A stretch of 64,000 bases of DNA, taken from the NCBI RefSeq assembly GCF_016649425.1, contig NZ_JADRCR010000001.1, forward strand, positions 806,001 through 870,000, written 5' to 3'. A program made the position numbers and the translations under genes. Each line of letters starts with the position of its first letter. Position 1 is the stretch's first letter. The notes under the pieces are model-generated. The model was not told where the DNA came from. It saw only the letters and a program-made list of their open reading frames with translations, and did not search any database. Shown here in pieces: positions 28,003 to 36,756 of the stretch. Origin of the DNA: Limnobaculum allomyrinae. GTDB lineage: Bacteria > Pseudomonadota > Gammaproteobacteria > Enterobacterales > Enterobacteriaceae.

Positions 28003-28806
28003 ATGAATATCCCTGTGTTCGGATTAGGTACTTTTCGCCTTCAGAATGAAGTTGTCATTGATTCTGTTAGTAATGCGCTCGCTTTAGGCTATCGCACTAT
28101 CGATACCGCACAAATTTATGAAAATGAGGCCGATATTGGCATAGCAATCAGTCAAAGTGGTATTAAACGCGAAGAACTATTTATTACCACAAAAATATGG
28201 ATTGCTAACCTGAGTAAAGAAAAGTTAATCCCCAGCCTGCGCGAAAGTCTGACAAAACTAAAAACCTCCTATGTTGATCTCACATTAATTCACTGGCCTT
28301 CACCTAACGATGAGGTTCCAGTTGCCGAGTATATGGCGGAACTGATTAAAGCAAAAAATCTGGGATTAACTCGCCAGATTGGGATATCCAATTTTACTAT
28401 CGCCCTGATGCAAAGTGCGATAAACGCGGTTGGAGCAGAAAATATTGCAACCAACCAGATAGAACTCTCACCCTATCTGCAAAATCAGCAGGTTGTTAAT
28501 TTTGCGAAAAAACATAACATCGAGATTACTTCTTATATGACGCTGGCTTATGGCAAGGCACTACAAGAAGAGGTCATAAAAAATATTGCTACCCGTCACA
28601 ATGCAACGCCAGCACAGGTAATTCTTGCCTGGGCAATGCAATTAGGTTACGCCGTTATTCCATCCTCAACAAAACGTGAAAATCTGGCCAGTAATCTCTT
28701 GGCTCAACAACTGCATTTATCTGAAGAAGAAATGACTGAAATCGCTAAGCTGGAATGCGAAGGTCGGTTGGTGAATCCGGAAGGCCTTGCACCTGATTGG
28801 GATTAA
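28003..28806 (+). CDS. dkgB: 2,5-diketo-D-gluconic acid reductase B (aldo-keto reductase)
   Basis: NADPH-dependent cytosolic reductase of 267 residues, exactly the E. coli DkgB length. Aldo-keto reductase tetrad is visible: DTAQIYENE (Asp, Tyr), TTKIW (Lys) and IHWPSP (His). The coenzyme-binding [13 protein letters not shown] segment is present. Acts on 2,5-diketogluconate, methylglyoxal and related carbonyls in E. coli. Ribosome-binding site AGAGAAA before ATG. Single gene. Confidence 0.93.
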   Translation: MNIPVFGLGTFRLQNEVVIDSVSNALALGYRTIDTAQIYENEADIGIAISQSGIKREELFITTKIWIANLSKEKLIPSLRESLTKLKTSYVDLTLIHWPSPNDEVPVAEYMAELIKAKNLGLTRQIGISNFTIALMQSAINAVGAENIATNQIELSPYLQNQQVVNFAKKHNIEITSYMTLAYGKALQEEVIKNIATRHNATPAQVILAWAMQLGYAVIPSSTKRENLASNLLAQQLHLSEEEMTEIAKLECEGRLVNPEGLAPDWD

Positions 28807-29203
28807 CATTTTTAGCTACAATAAGAGCGGATATGACTAACGATATCCGCTAATTATATTTTTACGTTTTCAACTTCCCTCTCTTTCCTACATTATTAAA
28901 ACTCGCTTACCATCGTAATTGAAATAATTTCAAGGCTAATAATGTCACCCGGATGATATTATTTAGACAAAAATAAAACAATTCCTAAATTTAAATAAAT
29001 TAAAAATAAGAAAAGATTCAATAAAAACAAATAACGATAAATAAACAACACGATCGTATAAATACACCATTGACTAATATCCGATAGCCATTAAATTACC
29101 CCTGTGCATAAATTAGAACTGCACAGAACATTAAAACGCTTTTATTAAATAAAATATAAAGCTTAATATAATTTTCGACTTCGAAAAATATAAGGATATG
29201 ACA
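28807..29203. other. AT-rich region before second microcin-like gene
   Basis: About 400 bases, very AT-rich, no gene supported. Contains the putative promoter of the microcin-like gene. Confidence 0.45.
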
Positions 29204-29413
29204 ATGAGAAATCTGACAGAACGCGAAATTGAACAAGTAAATGGTGCTGGAATCTTCGGTTCCGCACTGGGAAAACTAGGTCTGGGTGCTGCTGCTGAAT
29301 CTATCAATAACTTTGAAAATAAAATCATTGAAGCCACTCTGGGCAAGATTCCATTGATTGGCACTTCAATTGTCAATATGCTGAAAGATCCGTTTGGCGC
29401 ATTTAAGAAGTAA
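29204..29413 (+). CDS. Putative microcin-like peptide precursor B
   Basis: 69 residues from the ATG at 29204; the AAGGA ribosome-binding site is 7 bases before it and only 1 base before the alternative ATG at 29198. The leader MRNLTEREIEQVNGAG matches that of the gene at 10606 position by position (R2, L4, T5, E8, I9, V12, G14-A-G-I-F). The presumed mature peptide of about 54 residues has no cysteine, is rich in Gly/Ala/Leu/Ile and carries a net basic C terminus (DPFGAFKK), as in pore-forming bacteriocins. A textbook terminator follows. No exporter or immunity gene is identifiable nearby, though the unknown gene at 30021 could be considered. Confidence 0.65.
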   Translation: MRNLTEREIEQVNGAGIFGSALGKLGLGAAAESINNFENKIIEATLGKIPLIGTSIVNMLKDPFGAFKK

Positions 29414-29423
29414 ACGATAGTCA

Positions 29424-29457
29424 AACAGCAGGCTGTGTTTAAGGCCTGCTGTTTTTT
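29424..29457 (+). terminator. Terminator after microcin-like gene B
   Basis: Perfect 10-bp stem (29424-29433 with 29444-29453), 10-base loop, six T residues. Confidence 0.88.
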
Positions 29458-30020
29458 ACAGTTCACTCTTAATAAGAGATATTTCGGCTAACAGAATAGA
29501 ACTTGCTTAGTTAACGTTTAATGTATAATTTAAAAATATTAACAATAGAAGCATCAAACATATTTCAAATAATACTTTCGGCTTAACATTAAAACATGCC
29601 ATTAATCAATATGATCTTTTTGATACTTACTTGATTCAAAAATTTATTTTCACCATAACCATTCAGAGTTAATCAAAAAAAATAAAACCCCACAGCATAT
29701 CCCTTAGTTAAATTGAAGTTTTTAATAACGACCAGATTTCCCTTACTTAGGGATGGGTCATAATTTAAAAATGAAAACTATTATTAAAAACAATTTATAA
29801 AATTGAATTTTACAATCAGTTATTTTTATTATATAAATGACACGCTTTATGACTTATCTTTCAAGTCATAAAGGAACAGATTAATATTTAACTTATATGT
29901 AACATATATGCAGTATAACCAGAGCACTGTACTCAGGTACATAAGAAAATATTCCATCCATAGTTGATAATATCAAAATGTTAACTATGCTAATAAAAAT
30001 CAATACAGTATAGAAACATT
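29458..30020. other. AT-rich non-coding region
   Basis: About 560 bases of strongly AT-rich sequence with no gene, hairpin or repeat that I can support. Confidence 0.45.
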
Positions 30021-30353
30021 ATGTTAAAAACCATCTACCACTATCTTGCTTATGGATATCGATATAAACAAAAATACAGTCGTGATTATGACGAATTTAT
30101 CACTACCTTACTTAAAAAAGGCAGTATTATCGATACAACAGAAGAAGCTATCATTTTTGAACTCAACAACCAATGCTGTGCCATATGGGCATTGGATAAA
30201 ATGTATGCTCCGGGTACCCAAATTGGGCCTTACGGTCCCTATGGCCCTGATAAAGCATCAATATCAAATATGATAGCAATCGTAGAGCTTCACAATGAGT
30301 TATATAAAAGTAAAATGCTGAAACAAGCTAACTCAATGTCAATGTCAGAATAA
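30021..30353 (+). CDS. Unrecognised small protein
   Basis: 110 residues, soluble, tyrosine-rich at the N terminus (YHYLAYGYRYKQKYSRDYDEF), with a distinctive Gly-Pro-Tyr repeat in the middle (IGPYGPYGPDKA) and two adjacent cysteines (NNQCCAIW). No family recognised and only a weak ribosome-binding site. Lies alone in an AT-rich region about 600 bases after microcin-like gene B. It could be horizontally acquired or linked to the peptide gene, but nothing proves this. Confidence 0.5.
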   Translation: MLKTIYHYLAYGYRYKQKYSRDYDEFITTLLKKGSIIDTTEEAIIFELNNQCCAIWALDKMYAPGTQIGPYGPYGPDKASISNMIAIVELHNELYKSKMLKQANSMSMSE

Positions 30354-30698
30354 AGCATTTACAATATGATTAGAAAGAATAACTCTAACTAACTTTATTC
30401 ATTTGAAATTAGTAATTATCCTCTTTTAATACCATCTCTGATGGCATTGAAAGGCAACATTTATACTCAAAAAACCTACGCCAGCGATTCAGCTATCTAA
30501 GTGAAATAAAAACATATTTTCACTATATCAATTCGGGTCAAAACACAGCTCTTGTACAAACGTCCCTTTATACAAAGCAGTTCAGAATTATTCAATGACA
30601 TAACCAGTGTTGGCATGACAAAATCTACGCAATATCTCTCTTCGAGACAAAAACCAAAAAATCGCAACAAAACCTTGTCACTAAATAGAGGAAAACAG
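30354..30698. other. Intergenic region before small lipoprotein
   Basis: About 345 bases, no supported gene; a longer frame reading into the lipoprotein from 30552 has no ribosome-binding site and would bury the signal peptide. Confidence 0.45.
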
Positions 30699-30830
30699 AT
30701 GAAGAAAATTATGCCAGTGATATTGATACTGCTACTCGCGGCCTGTTCTTCATATCAGGGTACTGGCGTCAGCGGTTCAGGAGGTAGTTCTGGTGCCAGC
30801 ATTGGCGTCGGCACTGGCATTAGCTTTTAA
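30699..30830 (+). CDS. Very small Gly/Ser-rich lipoprotein
   Basis: 43 residues from the ATG at 30699, which has an AGAGGA ribosome-binding site 7 bases upstream. Signal peptide MKKIMPVILILLL with lipobox LAAC (cysteine about 16); the mature lipoprotein is only about 28 residues, nearly all Gly, Ser, Thr, Ala and Val. Function unknown; similar tiny Gly/Ser lipoproteins occur in other enterobacteria. Confidence 0.65.
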   Translation: MKKIMPVILILLLAACSSYQGTGVSGSGGSSGASIGVGTGISF

Positions 30831-30880
30831 GCTCCCACCTACTCTTACCATCTTACTTTGCAGTTCACATAACGTTTAAT

Positions 30881-30908
30881 TTCACGCCAGCAACATTGCT
30901 GGCGTGAA
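30881..30908. terminator. Hairpin between lipoprotein and chitinase genes
   Basis: Perfect 12-bp arms (30881-30892 with 30897-30908) around a 4-base loop; no strong T tract. Sits between two converging genes. Confidence 0.6.
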
Positions 30909-30934
30909 GGTTAGAGAGCAATGACCTGATTAAC

Positions 30935-32725
30935 TTATTTCAGAGTCCAGGCATCTTGCCACGCCAAACCTATTCCTGGTTCATAATAGGCTGGAGCAAC
31001 ATTACACCACGCACCATTTGGGAATGGACGACACTGATACGTTTTTCCACGGTTGGTCACCATATCTCCCGGTTTCCAGTTTTTCTTCGCTGACCAGGCC
31101 GGATATTGACCGGTATCACCTGATGGAGTAGGTTCTGGAGTCGGTTCTGGTTTAGCAACCGGCATCACAGTTAAAATATACTCTGCTGCACTGCTCAGCT
31201 TTCCATCAGAAACGGTCAAGGTAAAATGATATTGTTTTCCTTCTGTCAATTCTGGAGCAGTAAATGACAGACTCTGTTTATCTTCGCCAGAAATAGTCTG
31301 CCCATCGGGTATGATCCAACTATAAACCAGTTTGTCTCCATCAGGATCGCTGGAGTTCGCACCGTTCAATACCACATGAGCGCCACTGGTTACCGGGCCC
31401 GTTGGCCCACTCAAAACGGCTACCGGTGCTGTATTCGGTGTTGGCTCCGGCTCAGGAGTTGGGGTTGGCTCTGGAGTTGGTTCCGGCGTTGGCGTTGGTT
31501 CCGGCGTCGGTGTTGGCTCATTACCTCCAACAACTTTTACATTAAAGAAATGTTCAACACATTTTCTGTAATCGCCTTGTTTAAATGCCGTAAACGGTGT
31601 CTGATACCCAACCAACTGACAGGCATAAGTGCTACCATCAGGCGTATCCGGACTCCATCCCCAGTCCTGCTCCCAATAAATTGGTAAAGCACCAGCACCA
31701 CCAGCATCAAACTGCTTCATATTTTTACAACCAAGAACTTCCGAACCTGGAACAGGTACTTTCAAATATTTGGTCTGCTCTTTATAGTAAGCGATACGAT
31801 TCAGTGACTGAGCGATTTCAGTTGGGCCACCACATTCAACGCCACCGTTAATAATTTGAATTGTTACGCCAAATCCCGGAACAAGCCCATTCTCTTTATC
31901 ATGAGCATTGGGTTGCCAGGTTCCATCAATTACATGCAACATACTTGGTTTTGGTGGTTGTGGATAAACATAAAAGAAAACCGCACTGGCCAAATTCAAC
32001 CAGGTATCAGCGACAAGCTCAGGTTTATCCAGCAAGGTACGAACATCGCCAAACATTGCCTCAGAAAACGGTCCGTAGTTGTAGTTGTAGGAAAGTTGTT
32101 TAGCTCCCCGACCAAAATAACTCATGAACTGACCATTCTTATCCTTACCGCAAGGCCAGGTTTGTCCTTGCCAAACATCCGGATTACATTCACCGTTATA
32201 ACCGCCCGGATCACCTTCTTTCCACCCCATCTCACGTAACCAAACCAGCCCCTGACGCCATTCTGCTTCTGGTTTCCAACTTTCATGCCCCCCAGTTTCC
32301 TGTGCAAAGTGGGCAAACATGGTAGCTAATCCCTTGCGACAAATGGCATCAGAATCTCGGCCATCACGGTAAGTTCCACACACTGCAGGAAACTTACCTA
32401 TCGCCTTCAGAAAGTTTTCATAGGTATATTCCGGCGCGCGTAGAGGAAACAGATAATTCCAATCTTCCGGAGAAATAATCTTCTCTACCCGCTTTACGTT
32501 CTCCGGGTTTGAAGAGCGTCCCGCTGCAATTTGTTCCACAACATCATTACTGGCGGTGAGTATAGATTCTTTCACTTTCTGCATTAACGGATCTTTAGTC
32601 AGCTCCTTTTCTTTCTTGTCCAAATCACTGACATTGATAGTATAGGGTGCTGCAGTACTGGTGACCTGAAGTACCGCATGAGCAGAGAACGTACTGAAAA
32701 CTATTGCAGCAGCCAGTCCTCCCAT
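30935..32725 (-). CDS. Secreted GH19 chitinase with PKD and chitin-binding domains; start apparently frameshifted
   Basis: 596 residues. Order: signal segment (cut after AHA, about 18), a 70-residue N-terminal region, GH19 catalytic domain (about 80-390; FAHFAQETGGHESW with the catalytic glutamate, YFGRGAKQLSYNYNYG, QIINGG), a Pro-Thr-Glu repeat linker (about 405-437), a PKD-type domain (PVAVLSGPTGPV ... LTVSDGKLSSAAEYILTV) and a C-terminal CBM5/12 chitin-binding module (YPAWSAKKNWKPGDMV ... AWQDAWTLK). It would hydrolyse chitin outside the cell. The accepted start has no ribosome-binding site; a well placed ATG at 32748 is out of frame by one base across an A7 run, so the gene may be silent, phase-variable or mis-sequenced. 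Confidence 0.85.
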   Translation of the reverse strand: MGGLAAAIVFSTFSAHAVLQVTSTAAPYTINVSDLDKKEKELTKDPLMQKVKESILTASNDVVEQIAAGRSSNPENVKRVEKIISPEDWNYLFPLRAPEYTYENFLKAIGKFPAVCGTYRDGRDSDAICRKGLATMFAHFAQETGGHESWKPEAEWRQGLVWLREMGWKEGDPGGYNGECNPDVWQGQTWPCGKDKNGQFMSYFGRGAKQLSYNYNYGPFSEAMFGDVRTLLDKPELVADTWLNLASAVFFYVYPQPPKPSMLHVIDGTWQPNAHDKENGLVPGFGVTIQIINGGVECGGPTEIAQSLNRIAYYKEQTKYLKVPVPGSEVLGCKNMKQFDAGGAGALPIYWEQDWGWSPDTPDGSTYACQLVGYQTPFTAFKQGDYRKCVEHFFNVKVVGGNEPTPTPEPTPTPEPTPEPTPTPEPEPTPNTAPVAVLSGPTGPVTSGAHVVLNGANSSDPDGDKLVYSWIIPDGQTISGEDKQSLSFTAPELTEGKQYHFTLTVSDGKLSSAAEYILTVMPVAKPEPTPEPTPSGDTGQYPAWSAKKNWKPGDMVTNRGKTYQCRPFPNGAWCNVAPAYYEPGIGLAWQDAWTLK

Positions 32726-32762
32726 AACTTTTATTTTTTTAAATGCATAGTGTTACCTCTTG
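32726..32762 (-). promoter_or_regulatory. Displaced ribosome-binding site and start of the chitinase, with A7 tract
   Basis: On the minus strand AAGAGGT lies 6-7 bases before an ATG at 32748, which reads MHLKK then TAA. Adding one base to the run of seven A (32734-32740) would join it in frame to the chitinase signal peptide and give it a normal basic N-region. Confidence 0.6.
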
Positions 32763-33517
32763 CCTTAATAAGTAAATAAATAGACGGGAATTTCACTCGT
32801 CAATTTCAAGCAACACTATTAATTTAGTCTATTTAAGTAAAAATAATTTTATAGCAAATGAAATTTAATTATTAAAGCTCATACTAACTTATGAAATTTA
32901 TTTATGATAAAAATATATTAAAAATTAAAATCACAGTAAATCATGATGATATAAATAAAAATTACCACAATTAAAAAAATATCAGCCAAAATATGTTACA
33001 CAAAACTAAAAAATAATTGACATAAAAAACGGACACTAACAAAACAAAACCAAATAAAAAATAATTAATTAAAAATCAATGCATTAAATTAAATTTTAAG
33101 TTATAAAAATATGTTATCACCCATCTAATATTTAATACTTTAGTTTCATTGACACTGAATTTACTACTATTATCCATCTCGTTTTTGTCAAGAATAATTT
33201 CAAATAAAATAACATCACCCTTAAGTTTCATTAAGATAATATTCAACTAAAAAACTAATCACATGATATTTATATCAAAATATAAAACAGAATAAAATCA
33301 TTGAACTTCATTGATGATAAATCACTTGTCCTTACGGTATTAAAGCTATTTTTCCGTTTATACCCCTCTTAAAACAGCTAATTTATTTAACTGCTTATCC
33401 TTTCATTCTATTGGACACCTTTAAGCGACAATATAATGAAAACTATGATAATTGGTTAAGTTATATTCAGTATGATGATGAAAACAACACTCCCGCCGAA
33501 TTAACACGTAAAAGCCA
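32763..33517. other. Long AT-rich region without genes
   Basis: About 750 bases, among the most AT-rich in the window, with no gene I can support. Its right end leads into the tRNA promoter. Confidence 0.5.
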
Positions 33518-33545
33518 TTGACTGAGTCCGCAAGAGCCGTATAAT
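33518..33545 (+). promoter_or_regulatory. Promoter of tRNA-Arg
   Basis: TTGACT (33518-33523), 16-base spacer, TATAAT (33540-33545), followed by a GC-containing stretch; the tRNA starts 53 bases after the -10 box. Confidence 0.75.
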
Positions 33546-33598
33546 TCGACCCCACTGGAACACCTGAGGGTGTTTTGAATTATTGCAATTTCTTCTAC

Positions 33599-33675
33599 GC
33601 TCCCATAGCTCAGCTGGATAGAGCAACGGCCTTCTAAGCCGTAGGTCGAAGGTTCGAATCCTTCTGGGGGCGCCA
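33599..33675 (+). tRNA. argU: tRNA-Arg (anticodon TCT)
   Basis: 77 bases with CCA encoded. Acceptor arms GCTCCCA/TGGGGGC (one G-T pair), D arm, anticodon stem ACGGC/GCCGT with anticodon TCT at 33633-33635, TTCGAAT T-loop. It reads the rare AGA codon. In E. coli the same tRNA lies near folD and is the insertion site of prophage DLP12; here a satellite element begins inside its 3' end. Confidence 0.96.
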
Positions 33676-33688
33676 CTTCAAAATATTT
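33659..33688 (+). repeat. Left attachment site (attL) of the integrated element
   Basis: The 3' end of the tRNA and following bases. TCCTTCTGGG (33659-33668) and ACTTCAAA-TATTT (33675-33688) recur at 43538-43561 at the other end of the element; the six bases between the two blocks here are absent from the right copy. Confidence 0.65.
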
Positions 33689-33777
33689 TTAAGTATTCCA
33701 AAGTCTACTAAACCTTGATAAATCCTAGCTCACAAGCAAATTTCGTTATCCCGACGTATACCTGCGTCTATTGAAAG

Positions 33778-33839
33778 CTATACACAATAGTGTATAAGAT
33801 TGTGTATAGAACCCGTTCAATGGAAATTCCTATACACAT
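33778..33839. repeat. Integrase arm-type repeats, left end
   Basis: Three copies of the 9-mer TGTGTATAG or its complement, at 33778-33786 (complement), 33801-33809 and, one base short, 33831-33839 (complement). Two more lie at 43457-43477 near attR. Such paired end repeats are typical integrase arm sites. Confidence 0.6.
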
Positions 33840-35052
33840 GGCGCTGACAGATATCCAAATACGTACCGCTAAACCTCAAGACAAAGCCTATACCCTTAAT
33901 GATGGTCAGGGCCTTTCTTTGTTGGTGGAACCGAACGGAAGTAAGGGGTGGCGTTTTCGATACCGATTCGCCGGTAAACCAAAAATGATATCTTTCGGCA
34001 CTTATCCTGAAGTATCTCTGTCTGCTGCCCGCCAGAAAAAAGCAGAGGCCAGAGAGTTAGTCGCCAATAATGTTAATCCAAGTGAAATCCGGAAAACGGA
34101 AAAGGCAGAACTAAAAGCAGCGGCAGCGAACACTTTCGAGATTGTGGCCCGTGAGTGGCATCAGCATAAACTTGAAGGATGGACGGCTGGTTATGCATCA
34201 GACATGTTAGAAGGACTGGAAAAGGACATATTTCCTTACCTTGGTCAGCGTGTAGTTTCTGAAATAAAACCGTTAGAAGTATTGGAAGTATTACGCCGGA
34301 TTGAATCAAGAGGCGCCCTTGAACGGATGAAAAAAGTCCGCCAATCATGCGGTCAAATCTTTCGTTATGCCATCGTAACAGGCAGAGCCGAAACCAATCC
34401 AGCCTCAGAGCTAACCGGCGCGTTAAAAACGGCTAAATCGAAACACTTCCCTCACCTGCTTGCTCCAGAATTACCTCCTTTCCTGCAAACGCTATCCTCA
34501 TATCACGGCAGTAAAATCACTCAACTGGCAACACGGCTATTAATGATAACTGGCGTTCGAACCATTGAGTTGAGGGCCGCCGAGTGGAAAGAGTTCGATT
34601 TGGATAAAGCACTATGGTTAATCCCCAGCGAGCGAATGAAAATGCGCCGCCCTCACCTAGTTCCTCTGTCGCACCAAGCGCTTGATATTCTCAGCCAGTT
34701 AAAAGAAATAACGGGCCGATATCGATTAGTCTTTACGGGCCGGAACGATTGTACCAAGCCAATGAGCGAAGCCGCGATAAATCAGGTGATAAAACGTATT
34801 GGCTATAACGGTAAAGCTACTGGTCATGGTTTTCGCCATACAATGAGCACAATTCTTCATGAACAAGGTTATAACACCGCATGGATTGAGACTCAGCTTG
34901 CTCATGCAGATAAAAACAGTATTCGCGGTACTTATAACCATGCTCAATATCTGGATGGGCGCGGGGAAATGCTCCAATGGTATGCGGATTATCTAGATAG
35001 TTTAGAGCATGATGGAAATGTAGTTCATGGCTCGTTCGGTAAGCGGGCGTGA
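33838..35052 (+). CDS. int: P4-type tyrosine integrase
   Basis: 404 residues from the ATG at 33838 (MALTDIQIRTAKPQDK), the standard beginning of this family; the frame is open further left to 33790, over the arm repeats. The N-terminal DUF4102-type domain (about 1-90: NDGQGLSLLVEPNGSKGWRFRYR), the core-binding domain, and the catalytic domain with R (TGVRTIELRAAEW), H-x-x-R (GHGFRHTMSTIL), H/W and the final tyrosine (RGTYNHAQYL) are intact. It integrates the element at the 3' end of the adjacent tRNA gene. Neighbouring arm repeats overlap its promoter, so Int may repress itself. Confidence 0.95.
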   Translation: MALTDIQIRTAKPQDKAYTLNDGQGLSLLVEPNGSKGWRFRYRFAGKPKMISFGTYPEVSLSAARQKKAEARELVANNVNPSEIRKTEKAELKAAAANTFEIVAREWHQHKLEGWTAGYASDMLEGLEKDIFPYLGQRVVSEIKPLEVLEVLRRIESRGALERMKKVRQSCGQIFRYAIVTGRAETNPASELTGALKTAKSKHFPHLLAPELPPFLQTLSSYHGSKITQLATRLLMITGVRTIELRAAEWKEFDLDKALWLIPSERMKMRRPHLVPLSHQALDILSQLKEITGRYRLVFTGRNDCTKPMSEAAINQVIKRIGYNGKATGHGFRHTMSTILHEQGYNTAWIETQLAHADKNSIRGTYNHAQYLDGRGEMLQWYADYLDSLEHDGNVVHGSFGKRA

Positions 35053-35182
35053 CGTTGGTTTGTAGACGGCAGTAGATTATAGTAGCCGTTAAAAGAATAG
35101 GTTATGCCTAGGTTCGCTACCGAAAATCCGCAGACTTCTGTGGCTAGCATAACCATTAATTTAGAGGCTGTGGGGTGGCACG

Positions 35183-36070
35183 GTGGATGAAAAAGTTGAA
35201 TTTCTTTCGTTAGAAAAAAGAGTTCCTTACAGATATGGAAAGCTATCCAGTATTGCTTATGAAGCTCAGGGAATTCTAAAAGCAAAAAATAGAACAGACG
35301 TGCAACTTCAAAATGTACTGAATCTAATTTTTGATTTAATTCAAGTGTATTTTGAAGAAGAAAAAGATTTAGCCATTAATAAGTTACGAGAAGAGATATT
35401 AGGAAGGGTTTATTATTCCGAGCAAGAAGTTAGTATCGATGATGTGTATCCTTTTCAATGGGAATATCTTGATAAGTACACCCATCATTTAGAGTTTATT
35501 GGTGATAGTAATGATTTAGATTGCCCAAGCGCTGAAAATACGGACGATGTGGATGCTTTATATGAAATATTAGACTGGCTTAAAGAGAATGAAAATGAAG
35601 ATGGTTTTTTAGATGCTGAACCGAGAGAATATTACGCAGCGTTGGCTCTTCATTATATTAGTTTTGTCATAGAGCGTTATGAGTCCTTTGAAGGAAGTAT
35701 CTCTTTAACATCTCTTGATTCAACAATTATAGCCTGTAACGCATTGTCTATTGGAAATATTATTCATGAAACAGGAAAGTATAAAAAAATAACGAATGAT
35801 ATTCAGGCTGAAAATAACGAATTAAAGATAAAAGAAAATAGAAAAAAGAAAGCATTGGCAAAAGCAACCAACTCTAAACATAAGCGTAATAGAGAAGCGA
35901 AGAGAATAGTCTGCGATGAATGGTTAAAAAATAAATCTAATCATAAATCCGCAGCAGCGGCAGCAAAATTCTATAAAGTATGGCTAGATGAGCGTGGTTA
36001 TTCTTATGAAATTACAACTATTCGACTCTGGATACTGACCCATGCCAAGGAGAACAATGTTAAATGGTAG
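35183..36070 (+). CDS. Unknown accessory protein of the satellite
   Basis: 295 residues, GTG start at 35183 after GGGGTGG. Residues 1-180 are acidic and helical; about 200-235 is a highly charged, probably coiled-coil segment (Glu/Lys/Asn-rich), and the last 60 (EAKRIVCDEWLKNKSNHKSA ... TTIRLWILTHAKENN) look like a basic helix-turn-helix. No family recognised. It is more AT-rich than the integrase and replication genes around it and occupies the slot after int where satellites and PICIs often carry cargo such as anti-phage genes; a defence role is only a hypothesis. Confidence 0.75.
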   Translation: MDEKVEFLSLEKRVPYRYGKLSSIAYEAQGILKAKNRTDVQLQNVLNLIFDLIQVYFEEEKDLAINKLREEILGRVYYSEQEVSIDDVYPFQWEYLDKYTHHLEFIGDSNDLDCPSAENTDDVDALYEILDWLKENENEDGFLDAEPREYYAALALHYISFVIERYESFEGSISLTSLDSTIIACNALSIGNIIHETGKYKKITNDIQAENNELKIKENRKKKALAKATNSKHKRNREAKRIVCDEWLKNKSNHKSAAAAAKFYKVWLDERGYSYEITTIRLWILTHAKENNVKW

Positions 36071-36090
36071 TCTCCAGCGCATAATGTATG

Positions 36091-36121
36091 TTGTGCATTG
36101 GAGACAATACATTGTGCATTG
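36091..36121. promoter_or_regulatory. Paired TTGTGCATTG repeats before alpA
   Basis: Two identical 10-mers at 36091-36100 and 36112-36121, spaced 21 bases start to start (two helical turns), 76 bases before the alpA start. Probably a regulator-binding pair. Confidence 0.5.
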
Positions 36122-36196
36122 TACAGTGATGGAATTAACTATTTTTATTAACTAAATTGCTCCTATAGACCACTGGCTACTATAGGAGTTATACCA

Positions 36197-36394
36197 ATGC
36201 CACAAACCCTTATTAGATTACCTGAAGTCCAACGTCGAACTGGTTACAGCAAGGCGTGGATTTACCGATTAATTAGCCAAAAGCGCTTCCCACAATCTGT
36301 AAAGATTGGCACCCGTTCCATTGCGTTTATTGAAAGTGAAATAAACGAATGGATTAATCAACGTATCGCTGAGTCTCGCGGGGAGGCTGCGTAA
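36197..36394 (+). CDS. alpA: AlpA/Vis-family transcriptional regulator
   Basis: 65 residues, MerR-like excisionase/regulator: LIRLPEVQRRTGYSKAWIYRLI is the helix-turn-helix and FPQSVKIGTRSIAFIESEINEWI the wing, as in P4 Vis and CP4-57 AlpA. In satellites it controls integrase or the lytic operon and acts in excision. Stop overlaps the next ATG by one base. Confidence 0.93.
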   Translation: MPQTLIRLPEVQRRTGYSKAWIYRLISQKRFPQSVKIGTRSIAFIESEINEWINQRIAESRGEAA

Positions 36395-36744
36395 TGAAAA
36401 ATCAAAGCACCCCAAAAAAGCACCGCGCCCGCCTGTATATGCTGCGTACTGGCGTTAATGGCTTCACTGAAAATGAAATACTTTATTATTGCCGGTTATC
36501 TTCTGGACGGAATTATGCGTCTGAATTAGAACGCCGCTGCGCTATTCACTTAGAGCGTATAGACGAGCGAAACCCTGATGGCATTGGCTCACATTACCGC
36601 TACCGTTTCGCCTGTCGTGATGACGTTCAGCGTGTTATTAGTCTGGTTAATGCCAGAGCGACCACTTCAGGCTATCCAGCATTAACCCTGAGTGAAATAA
36701 ACGACATTCTGAATTTATATCCAGACGATAAACAAGCCGCATAA
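36394..36744 (+). CDS. Small satellite protein of unknown function
   Basis: 116 basic residues. The pattern TPKKHRARLYMLRTGVNGFTENEI ... YASELERRCAIHLERIDERNPDG ... HYRYRFACRDDVQRVISLVNARA suggests a winged-helix DNA-binding fold; similar ORFs follow alpA in many enterobacterial P4-like elements as I recall. Function unknown. Translationally coupled to alpA. Confidence 0.75.
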   Translation: MKNQSTPKKHRARLYMLRTGVNGFTENEILYYCRLSSGRNYASELERRCAIHLERIDERNPDGIGSHYRYRFACRDDVQRVISLVNARATTSGYPALTLSEINDILNLYPDDKQAA

Positions 36745-36756
36745 CAGGTAATTAAT

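Noticed and set aside
31376-32316. Several long frames inside the chitinase gene
   Set aside because: Shadows caused by the Pro-Thr-Glu repeat and codon bias; the GH19 frame is clearly coding.
33467-33676. Minus-strand frame reading APPEGFEPST...
   Set aside because: It is the well-known false ORF antisense to a tRNA gene; the tRNA-Arg explains it.
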